In this document: piece by piece, positions 25,860-32,685 of the stretch | Position numbering within the stretch: the stretch's first letter is position 1 | Layout: each line of letters opens with the position of its first letter | NCBI RefSeq assembly: GCF_015553355.1 | Contig: NZ_JADNGN010000025.1 | Location: 1-36,001, forward strand | Length of the DNA stretch: 36,001 nucleotides | Direction: 5' to 3' | Origin: Collinsella aerofaciens | GTDB taxonomy: Bacteria; Actinomycetota; Coriobacteriia; Coriobacteriales; Coriobacteriaceae | Position numbers and translations under genes: made by a program | Notes under the pieces: model-generated | What the model was told of the DNA's origin: nothing | The model's database searches: none | What the model saw: only the letters and a program-made list of their open reading frames with translations

Positions 25860-26687
25860 CTATGCGCGCGTCAACGAAGACTCGATGGCCTGGACCAGAA
25901 ACGCCGTGGCTCCGGTGGCGCAGGGCTTGTCGTAGTAGTCAACAAAGCGCTGGTCGGCGAGATAACCGTGGGCGAGGCCCAGGTACGCCTCGTCTTGGGG
26001 CTCGCATCCCCAGTTGAGAGCAATCCAGTGACGATGCATCGCGACAAGCTTACGAGCCTCGTTGCTCTCTGGGTCGCCAATGCCCATGGCAATCGAGAGC
26101 TGGCCCAGAATAGCGCGTTCAAGTTCCTTCATGTCGCTCCATGTCTGAGGGTCCATGTCCAGCAACGCTTCGTTTGCTGCATCGATAGCCTCATCGCCGT
26201 AGCGCGCCCGCGCCTCGGCACCGTAGCGCGCCTCGTTTTCCTGCACGGTGCGCCAGCGCTCCAGTTGCGGCAGGACGGCGCCCATGAGCGAGACGGCTTC
26301 GTCGAGCGACATGCCGGTGTTTTGCGCCAGCCGCGGGGTACAATCCTCAATCATCGCCTCCATGGTGGTGTCGTAGGTGTACTTGCCGTGGTCGTAGCAC
26401 CACTTGCAGTAATGGTCGGTCGTGGCGCCCGTGGCGTCGGTGCCGCAGTCGTCGGGCGTGAGTATCATGCCGCAGCTCTGGCAATAATGCTCGGGCATTT
26501 CGAGCAGGTGGGGCAGCGGCTCTCCGGTTACGGCGGCAATGAGCTTCATCATGTCGACACCCGGGGTGACTTCGCCGCGCTCCCAACGGCTGACGGCTTG
26601 GCGTGTGACGAAGAGCTTGGCGGCGAGCTGCTCTTGGGTAAGGTGATGGGCGCGACGGATGGCAATGAGCTTTTCTGCAAAGGCCAT
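25860..26687 (-). CDS. Regulator fusing XRE helix-turn-helix, zinc ribbon and TipAS-like domain
   Basis: A 275-residue protein starting at the ATG at 26687, 6 bases after AAGGAG. Residues 5-58 are a Cro/C1-type helix-turn-helix (LTQEQLAAKLFVTRQAVSRW). Residues 66-116 carry a four-cysteine zinc ribbon (C69, C72, C94, C97) of the type with YCQSCGM and YCKWCYDHGKYTYD. Residues ~150-272 resemble the TipAS antibiotic-binding domain: EARYGDEAIDAANEALLDMD and a conserved ending LADQRFVDYYDKPCATGATA. TipAS domains bind thiopeptides and other molecules, normally fused to a MerR domain. Here the DNA-binding part is XRE instead. The glutaredoxin downstream is a possible target. Function is inferred from domains only. 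Confidence 0.8.
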   Translation of the reverse strand: MAFAEKLIAIRRAHHLTQEQLAAKLFVTRQAVSRWERGEVTPGVDMMKLIAAVTGEPLPHLLEMPEHYCQSCGMILTPDDCGTDATGATTDHYCKWCYDHGKYTYDTTMEAMIEDCTPRLAQNTGMSLDEAVSLMGAVLPQLERWRTVQENEARYGAEARARYGDEAIDAANEALLDMDPQTWSDMKELERAILGQLSIAMGIGDPESNEARKLVAMHRHWIALNWGCEPQDEAYLGLAHGYLADQRFVDYYDKPCATGATAFLVQAIESSLTRA

Positions 26688-26814
26688 AGCGGCTCCTTTC
26701 TGCTGGTTGGTGGCTTAAGCATACGCGGCGGCTGGCTCCCCTCCAAGCAACCGTTGGTTGCACGACGGGGGCCGCGACAAAGAATTGCGCGCAACGCCCC
26801 ACGCCTCCATGCCG

Positions 26815-26820
26815 TACAAT
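26815..26820 (+). promoter_or_regulatory. Candidate -10 box of trmO, possible leaderless start
   Basis: TACAAT ends 7 bases before the ATG at 26828. With normal spacing, transcription would begin at about that ATG, giving a leaderless message, and no ribosome-binding site is visible. No good -35 box is present at 17 bases; TTGCGC lies too far upstream. Confidence 0.35.
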
Positions 26821-26827
26821 GACCGGC

Positions 26828-27565
26828 ATGGAACCTATTGCACACATACATACCGATCTGCCGCAGAAGTTCGGCATTCCGCGCAACAGCTTTTTGGCGC
26901 CTCATCTGCAGGGACACATCGTTTTTGAGCCGGAATTTGCCTCCAATGCAGCGGTTGAGGGTCTGGACTCCTTCTCTCACCTGTGGCTGCTGTGGCGCTT
27001 CGAAAACGGAACGCCCGGCGGCACAGCAAACGACATAGCTGCCGATGCCAAGTCGCAGGACAGGTCCGGCACCAACGCAAAATGGTCGAAGACCGTGCGC
27101 CCGCCGCGTCTGGGCGGAGCCGAGCGCGTGGGCGTGTTTGCCACGCGCAGTCCGTTTCGCCCTAATCCCATTGGGCTCACCTGCGTCAAGCTCGATCGTG
27201 TCGAGCTCACTGACGATGGCCCCATCATCCATGTGCTGGGGGCCGACCTGCGCGATGGCACGCCCATCTACGATATCAAGCCTTACATTCCATTTGCCGA
27301 CTGTCACCCGGATGCGACGGGCGGCTGGATTGAGGATGCTCCGTGGCAAGAGCTCGATGTTGAGTTCCCGCAAGCGCTGCAGGATATGGTCCCGCCCGCA
27401 AAGCTCCCCGGCTTGGTCGAGGTCCTTCGCCAAGATCCACGCCGCGCAGGCAGCAAGCACGAGCCAAACCGCGTTTATCACTTGGCTTACGCCGGGCTCG
27501 ACATATCGTTTGCGGTCGATGAAACCCAGCTAACCGTAGTTGCCGTCAACGACGCGCAAGACTAA
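26828..27565 (+). CDS. trmO: tRNA (t6A37) N6-methyltransferase, TrmO/TsaA (YaeB) family
   Basis: A 245-residue protein. It methylates N6-threonylcarbamoyl-adenosine at position 37 of tRNA using S-adenosylmethionine, with a beta-barrel fold specific to this family. Visible motifs are the start MEPIAHIHTDLPQKFGIPRN, GLDSFSHLWLLWRF, RVGVFATRSPFRPNPIGLT and YDIKPYIPFADC. The C-terminal part, with EVLRQDPRR and the VYHLAYAGLDI stretch, matches the extended YaeB type. I start at 26828 by family alignment; an ATG three codons earlier (26819) is possible. Divergent from the HTH/TipAS regulator. The 112 bases to the aminotransferase hold no clear terminator. Confidence 0.9.
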   Translation: MEPIAHIHTDLPQKFGIPRNSFLAPHLQGHIVFEPEFASNAAVEGLDSFSHLWLLWRFENGTPGGTANDIAADAKSQDRSGTNAKWSKTVRPPRLGGAERVGVFATRSPFRPNPIGLTCVKLDRVELTDDGPIIHVLGADLRDGTPIYDIKPYIPFADCHPDATGGWIEDAPWQELDVEFPQALQDMVPPAKLPGLVEVLRQDPRRAGSKHEPNRVYHLAYAGLDISFAVDETQLTVVAVNDAQD

Positions 27566-27677
27566 CCAGCCATTCGTCCGTACCCGTCAAATTAAGCGCC
27601 AAACCCCGCGCCAAAACCGCCCACGCTGGTGGACAATAACGCCTACCAAAACAATCAACTTTGCACGGGAGTCCAGC

Positions 27678-28892
27678 ATGAAATACGACTTCACTTCAAT
27701 CATCGACCGCCACGGCATGGACTCCATTGCCGTTGACTCTTGGGGTGAGATCCCCGGTATGGCTCCGAATGCACCCGACGAGGGCTTCGACCGCATTCCC
27801 ATGTGGGTGGCCGACATGAACTTTGCCACGGTGCCCACGGTCCAGGAACACATCATTCAGCGTGCCCAGCACCCCATGTTTGGCTACTTCAATCCGCGTC
27901 CCGAGTACTTCGATCGCATCATCGAATGGCAGAGCCGCCGCAATGGCGTCGAGGGTCTGGCACTTAAGCATATCGGCTACGAAAACGGCGTGCTGGGCGG
28001 TGTCGTGTCGACGCTGCGCGCGTATGTCCAGCCGGGCGATGCGGTGCTGGTCCACAGCCCCACCTACATCGGCTTTACCAAGTCCATCGAAGCCGTGGGC
28101 TATCGCATTGTCCACAGCCCGCTTAAGCTCGACGACCAGGGCGTGTGGCGCATGGACTTTGAGGACATGGAGCGTAAGCTCGCCCAAAACCACATTCATG
28201 CCGCGGTGTTCTGCTCGCCGCACAATCCCTGCGGCCGCGTATGGGAGCGTGACGAGATCGAGCGCGCCATGGACATCTATCGCCAGCACGATTGCGTGGT
28301 GATCTCGGACGAGATTTGGTCCGATATCATCCTGCCGGGTCACAAGCATATCCCGACGCAGTCGGTGAGCGAGGATGCCCGCATGCGCACGGTTGCCCTC
28401 TATGCGCCCAGCAAGACGTTCAACCTGGCGGGCCTGGTCGGCAGCTACCACATCATCTATAACGAGACGCTGCGCGACCGCGTGTGCGCCGTGTCCGACA
28501 AGACCCACTACAACGAGATGAACGTCCTCTCTATGCATGCGCTTATCGGTGCCTACCAGCCGCAGGGCTACGAGTGGGTGGACGAGCTCAACCAGGTGCT
28601 TGCCGGCAATATCGAGTACTTCTGCAATTACGTGGACGAGCATTTTGAGGGCGTGTCCTATTCGCGTCCGCAGGGCACGTACATGGTGTTTCTGGACTGC
28701 ACCGAGTGGTGCCGCGAGCATGGCCGCGATATTCAGTGGCTGCTCGACGAGGGGGCGCGCGTAGGCGTGGGATATCAGGACGGCCGCCCGTTCCACGGGC
28801 CCTGCCACATTCGCGTGAATCTGGCACTGCCGCTTTCGCGCGTAAGGGAAGCGTGCGACCGCCTGGACCGCTACGTTTTTAATGCACGGTAA
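27678..28892 (+). CDS. PatB/MalY-type PLP enzyme (C-S lyase / aminotransferase)
   Basis: A 404-residue pyridoxal-phosphate enzyme of fold type I. The ATG at 27678 follows GGGAG by 7 bases and gives the typical start MKYDFTSIIDRHGMDSIAVD. Family signatures are PMWVADMNFATVP, FCSPHNPCGRVW, the cofactor-binding VVISDEIWSDI and K246 in APSKTFNLAGLVG. Proteins of this family act as cystathionine beta-lyases, releasing thiol, ammonia and pyruvate from cysteine conjugates, or as regulators of maltose genes in MalY. Role in sulfur amino-acid metabolism is likely; the exact substrate is not readable. A hairpin follows 11 bases after the stop. Confidence 0.9.
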   Translation: MKYDFTSIIDRHGMDSIAVDSWGEIPGMAPNAPDEGFDRIPMWVADMNFATVPTVQEHIIQRAQHPMFGYFNPRPEYFDRIIEWQSRRNGVEGLALKHIGYENGVLGGVVSTLRAYVQPGDAVLVHSPTYIGFTKSIEAVGYRIVHSPLKLDDQGVWRMDFEDMERKLAQNHIHAAVFCSPHNPCGRVWERDEIERAMDIYRQHDCVVISDEIWSDIILPGHKHIPTQSVSEDARMRTVALYAPSKTFNLAGLVGSYHIIYNETLRDRVCAVSDKTHYNEMNVLSMHALIGAYQPQGYEWVDELNQVLAGNIEYFCNYVDEHFEGVSYSRPQGTYMVFLDCTEWCREHGRDIQWLLDEGARVGVGYQDGRPFHGPCHIRVNLALPLSRVREACDRLDRYVFNAR

Positions 28893-28902
28893 GCGTGCGC
28901 TG

Positions 28903-28944
28903 CATGCGGGGTCTTCTGCCAAGTCGGCCGGAAGGCCCCGCATG
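28903..28944. terminator. Hairpin after the aminotransferase gene
   Basis: CATGCGGGG (28903-28911) pairs with CCCCGCATG (28936-28944), with an inner CTTC/GAAG pairing. There is no T run on the plus strand, so it may be a weak terminator or a transcript-end stabiliser. Confidence 0.5.
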
Positions 28945-29036
28945 GTAAAACGTCTGTAACCATTGGGTACTCGTGTGGTTTTGTTTGCTATTATCTTTAA
29001 CCATTTCAGTCTGTAAACAGGATCGTCTGGAGTTCG

Positions 29037-29906
29037 ATGAAAAGACCCCGTCGCTCGGCTGCCATTTCGTTGTTTGTCGCGCTTGCGGTGGCGAGCGCCT
29101 TTGTCATAGCGATGGCCGGCTGTTCCGGGCACAATGACGAAGCCTCGACGCCAGCATCAAAAGCCCCGGACGCCTCGCAGGCCAAAGACGACAACCTTAA
29201 GACGCTCAACGTCGGCAGTGACCTCTATCCACCGTTTGTGTATACCGACGAGTACGGCGATATCGTTGGCCTGGATGTCGAGATATTAACCGAGGCTTTG
29301 GCCCGCATTGGTTATAAGCCAAAATACCAGCTGATCGACTGGGAAAAGAAGAAAGAGCTGCTGGCGAGCGGCGAACTCGATTGCGTCATGGGCAGCTTTA
29401 GCATGACGGGTCGCGAAAACGAATATCGTTGGGCCGGCCCGTACCTTGCGAGCCGCCAGGTGGTCGCGGTCGATCCCCAGAGCGATATCTACACGCTTGC
29501 CGATCTTGAGGATAAGATCGTGGCGGTTCAGTCCACCACCAAGCCCGAGGGCATTTTGCTCAATCGCACAAATGAAAACGTTCCGCAGATCAAGGAGCTC
29601 TACAGCTTTTCGGACGGTTCATATCTGAACCCGGCGCTCGTCGAGGGCCTGGTCGACGCTGTCGCCGCGCATGAGTCCTCGTTCCTCACCTACGAAAAAG
29701 ACTATGGTGTGACATATCGCATTTTGGATGAGCCGCTGCTAAAGGTTGGTTTGGGCACCGCTTTCGATATCAACGATACGCGCGGCATCGACGTCAAGCT
29801 CACTCATGCCTACCAAGAAATGCTTGCCGATGGCACCATGGAACGTCTGGTGTCAAAGTACTTTGATGACCCTTCGCCATTTTTGAATATGGAGGGCCTG
29901 TCATGA
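29037..29906 (+). CDS. Solute-binding lipoprotein (SBP_bac_3), partner of a hybrid kinase
   Basis: A 289-residue periplasmic-binding-type protein. ATG at 29037 follows TGGAG. The lipoprotein signal ends at AMAGC (C29). The mature part fits family-3 amino-acid/polar-solute binding proteins: LNVGSDLYPPFVYTDEYGDI, GLDVEILTEALARIGYKPKY, ELDCVMGSFSMTGRENEY and the ending EMLADGTMERLVSKYFDD. No permease or ATPase gene is adjacent; the stop overlaps the start of a hybrid histidine kinase by 4 bases. It therefore probably senses an extracellular solute for that kinase and does not feed an importer. Confidence 0.9.
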   Translation: MKRPRRSAAISLFVALAVASAFVIAMAGCSGHNDEASTPASKAPDASQAKDDNLKTLNVGSDLYPPFVYTDEYGDIVGLDVEILTEALARIGYKPKYQLIDWEKKKELLASGELDCVMGSFSMTGRENEYRWAGPYLASRQVVAVDPQSDIYTLADLEDKIVAVQSTTKPEGILLNRTNENVPQIKELYSFSDGSYLNPALVEGLVDAVAAHESSFLTYEKDYGVTYRILDEPLLKVGLGTAFDINDTRGIDVKLTHAYQEMLADGTMERLVSKYFDDPSPFLNMEGLS

Positions 29907-32095
29907 TCGATGCGCCCGACCACGCCGCTCAGAAGCGGGACAATCGTTCGACAGGGGCATGGCTCCTTGTCGCTCTGCTGGGGATAGCGCTCTCGGTTGC
30001 TGCCGGCATGATGAGCTACGGTTACACGACGGCCCAAGCCGAGCAGCGCTTTGCCGACGTTGTCGATTACGTGGCGACGCAGAGCCTTTCCTACGACGCG
30101 TTCAACAGCGCCTATGCGACCAAAAACCTGATTCGCGTTATGGAGATTGCCGGAGAGGCTGCTCGCGATATGGAGCGCGACGGTTCGGTGGATAACGCCA
30201 TGCTGGAGCAATACGCCGACCAGTTCAACGTGAGCGCGCTGATTGTGACGGATGCATCGGGCAATTTGGTGTCCGAGTCCTCGACGGGCGATGTGGACTA
30301 CGGGTCGCTCGCTACGTATCTCAAGGAAGCGCCCGTGCTGGAGGTGGCAACTCATCCGCTTAAGTCCTATACCGCCCGCATTACGCTTTCGGATGATTCG
30401 GTTGCAGACATTGGTTGCGTGACCCGGCGGGATGGCGAGGGTATCGTTATCGCGGTAAGGCATCAGAGCGCGAAGGCGGTTGCAAGCAATACGCTCAAAC
30501 TGCAGAGTCTGCTCGAAGGCTATGAAACCATCGATAGCGGCAATATCGTGATCGAAAGCGACGGCAAGGTCGTTGCGACCAATGCCGTTGAACCCACCGT
30601 ATTGGGCGTGTTCGATCTGCCTGCGACGGATGTCTTCATTGTCGACGGTATTAAGGATCGATGCCTGGCTGGTAAGGTCAGATTGGTTAACGCCGACGGC
30701 GAGTGGTATTTGGGCACATTTGGAAAAGCGCACAAATTCTATGTGTACACCTATGCCTCGGCGCAGCGCTACTTTGAGGTCGTCGCGGCTGCTGCTGTCG
30801 GCGTGCTGGTGCTCTACAGCGGTGTTATAGCCACTGTTGTGACGGTACGCCGCCGCGCCGATCGTCGACGTTTGACGGATTTGCTGCAGCAGGAACGCGA
30901 CTATGGCGACAAGCTGGCAAAGGCAGCGCGCGAGGCCTCGTCTGCCAACTCTGCAAAGACGGAGTTTCTGCGTCGCATGAGCCACGATCTGCGCACGCCC
31001 ATCAACGGCATTCGCGGCATGGTTGAGGTCGGCGATGCCAATGCGGACGATTTGCAAAAGCAGACCGATTGCCGCTCAAAGATCTGGACGGCATCGGGAC
31101 TGTTGCTTGACCTTGCAAACGAGGCGCTCGATATGAGCCGCCTGGAGAGCGGGCAGGTCGACCTGGACCTCGTGCCCACAAATTTGGTGGCGCTCACCCG
31201 CGAAGTGCGCGATATTCTGGAGCGCCAGGCCGAGGAGCGTGTGGTGACAATTATCTGCGACCAGCAGACGCTTGATCATCCCTATGCTCGGGTGAGCGTG
31301 ACGCATCTCAAGCGCTTATTGGTCAATATTGCCGGTAATGCCGTCAAGTACAACCGTCGGGGCGGCTATGTTCGGCTGGCGTGCCGCGAGGTGGAGCCAG
31401 TGAATGGCGTCCCTGTCTATGAATATACGATCGCCGATAACGGTATTGGTATGAGCGAGGAGTTCCAACAGCACCTCTACGAGCCGTTTTGTCGCGAGGA
31501 GCAACAGGTGGAAGGCGCTTCATCGGGAACCGGCTTGGGCGCGCCTATCGCAAAACAGCTGGTCGAGCTTATGGGCGGAACCATGAGCTTTACGAGCACC
31601 TTGGGGCAGGGGACGACGTTTACCATCCGTCTGCCGTTTGAGAAGTGCGAGCGCTCCGAGATTCCTCAGGATGTGCGCGTGGACGCGGGCGACGGCGCTG
31701 CGCTCCAGGGCTTGCGTGTTTTGCTCGTAGAGGATAACGACCTGAATGCCGAGATTGCACAGTTTACGCTCGCCCGCGCCGGTGCCGTCGTGACGCATGC
31801 CAAGGATGGTGAGTCTGCCGTCGAGATGTTTGCCGCGAGCGCGCCGCATGAGTACGACGTGGTGTTGATGGACATCATGATGCCCGGTATCGATGGCCTT
31901 GAGGCTACGCGTCGAATTCGAGCGCTCGATCGCGAGGATGCCGCGACTACGTCGATCATCGCCGTGAGCGCCAACGCCTTCGCCGACGACCGCAGACTTT
32001 CGCGCGAGGCGGGCATGAACGCGCACCTGAGTAAACCCGTGAGCTCGCAGGAGCTCGTTGAGGCGCTTGCGAACATAGCCGCCAACGTTTCATAA
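29903..32095 (+). CDS. Hybrid sensor histidine kinase with C-terminal receiver
   Basis: A 730-residue membrane kinase. Helices lie near 20-44 and 290-312, with a ~245-residue extracytoplasmic domain of Cache/PAS-like pattern (IVTDASGNLVSESSTGDVD). A coiled linker follows, then the phospho-acceptor H361 in RMSHDLRTPINGIRG, the ATPase domain (N box NIAGNAVKYNRRGG, DNGIGMS, GTGLGAPIAKQL), and a receiver with phospho-site D657 in VLMDIMMPGIDG. There is no Hpt domain or DNA-binding output, so a separate phosphotransfer protein and regulator must lie elsewhere. ATGA overlap with the binding lipoprotein gene indicates coupling. The kinase and receiver part resembles the convergent kinase at 32686-35490. 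Confidence 0.92.
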   Translation: MIDAPDHAAQKRDNRSTGAWLLVALLGIALSVAAGMMSYGYTTAQAEQRFADVVDYVATQSLSYDAFNSAYATKNLIRVMEIAGEAARDMERDGSVDNAMLEQYADQFNVSALIVTDASGNLVSESSTGDVDYGSLATYLKEAPVLEVATHPLKSYTARITLSDDSVADIGCVTRRDGEGIVIAVRHQSAKAVASNTLKLQSLLEGYETIDSGNIVIESDGKVVATNAVEPTVLGVFDLPATDVFIVDGIKDRCLAGKVRLVNADGEWYLGTFGKAHKFYVYTYASAQRYFEVVAAAAVGVLVLYSGVIATVVTVRRRADRRRLTDLLQQERDYGDKLAKAAREASSANSAKTEFLRRMSHDLRTPINGIRGMVEVGDANADDLQKQTDCRSKIWTASGLLLDLANEALDMSRLESGQVDLDLVPTNLVALTREVRDILERQAEERVVTIICDQQTLDHPYARVSVTHLKRLLVNIAGNAVKYNRRGGYVRLACREVEPVNGVPVYEYTIADNGIGMSEEFQQHLYEPFCREEQQVEGASSGTGLGAPIAKQLVELMGGTMSFTSTLGQGTTFTIRLPFEKCERSEIPQDVRVDAGDGAALQGLRVLLVEDNDLNAEIAQFTLARAGAVVTHAKDGESAVEMFAASAPHEYDVVLMDIMMPGIDGLEATRRIRALDREDAATTSIIAVSANAFADDRRLSREAGMNAHLSKPVSSQELVEALANIAANVS

Positions 32096-32098
32096 GCA

Positions 32099-32136
32099 TA
32101 TGGCCCGGTTCCCATGCTGGTCGGAACCGGGCCATA
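32099..32136. terminator. Bidirectional terminator-type hairpin
   Basis: TATGGCCCGGTTCC (32099-32112) pairs perfectly with GGAACCGGGCCATA (32123-32136) around a 10-base loop. It separates the hybrid kinase from the convergent PPOX-like gene. The T content downstream is modest (TTGCTATTT). Confidence 0.8.
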
Positions 32137-32164
32137 TTGCTATTTGCGAGACCTGCTTCTGGGC

Positions 32165-32644
32165 TTACTTTTCATGTATCTGCTTGCCGCACAGATGTTC
32201 AATCGAAATCTCATAGAGTTGGACGCCCTTGATGTCTTTGGCGATTTCCTCCTCGACTTCTTCGGCAGAAGGGTAGTACTTAAGGGCGAGCTGACGGACT
32301 TTGTCCTCGACATACGCGGGAGTGTCATTCGCCAGGCGACAACGGCCAAAGACGACGGTACTCATAACGTAGGGAGCCCAGTCATCGTCCTTGTACCACT
32401 CGTTTCCGTAAACGGTAAAGCAGACCTTGTCATCGCGCTTGAGTGCGTCGACCTTGTGGCCGGCTTTGGCGCCATGGAAATAAATCTTGTCGTGCTCGGC
32501 GTCGAAGAAGTAGTTGACGGGAATGGCGTACGGGTAGCCATCGTCGCCGTTGACGGCAAAGACGCCGCGCTTGCAGGTGGCGAGCAGTTCGCGCGCTTCT
32601 TCGTCAGTGATGGCGCGTTTCTTTCGACGTAAGGGCCTAAACAT
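32165..32644 (-). CDS. Pyridoxamine-5'-phosphate-oxidase-like flavoprotein (NimA-type)
   Basis: A 159-residue protein with an FMN-binding split-barrel fold, starting at the ATG at 32644 (AAGGAAG upstream). Family features are ITDEEARELLATCKRGVFAV, DGYPYAIPVNYFFD, KIYFHGAKAGHKVDALKRDD and KVCFTVYG, which match the NimA/PPOX-related group. Such proteins bind flavin and are linked to nitroimidazole reduction or general redox reactions; a true PdxH function is unlikely given the short size. It stands between two convergent sensory systems. It follows the SBP-kinase gene on the same strand with no clear terminator, at 41 bases, so the two may share a transcript. Confidence 0.85.
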   Translation of the reverse strand: MFRPLRRKKRAITDEEARELLATCKRGVFAVNGDDGYPYAIPVNYFFDAEHDKIYFHGAKAGHKVDALKRDDKVCFTVYGNEWYKDDDWAPYVMSTVVFGRCRLANDTPAYVEDKVRQLALKYYPSAEEVEEEIAKDIKGVQLYEISIEHLCGKQIHEK

Positions 32645-32685
32645 CGTTGGCTTCCTTTCTGCTGCGTATGGTTGTTGAGCACAAA

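Noticed and set aside
27696-31057. Long minus-strand frames opposite the PatB-type enzyme and the kinase
   Set aside because: Shadows; the plus-strand proteins have complete motifs and plausible starts.
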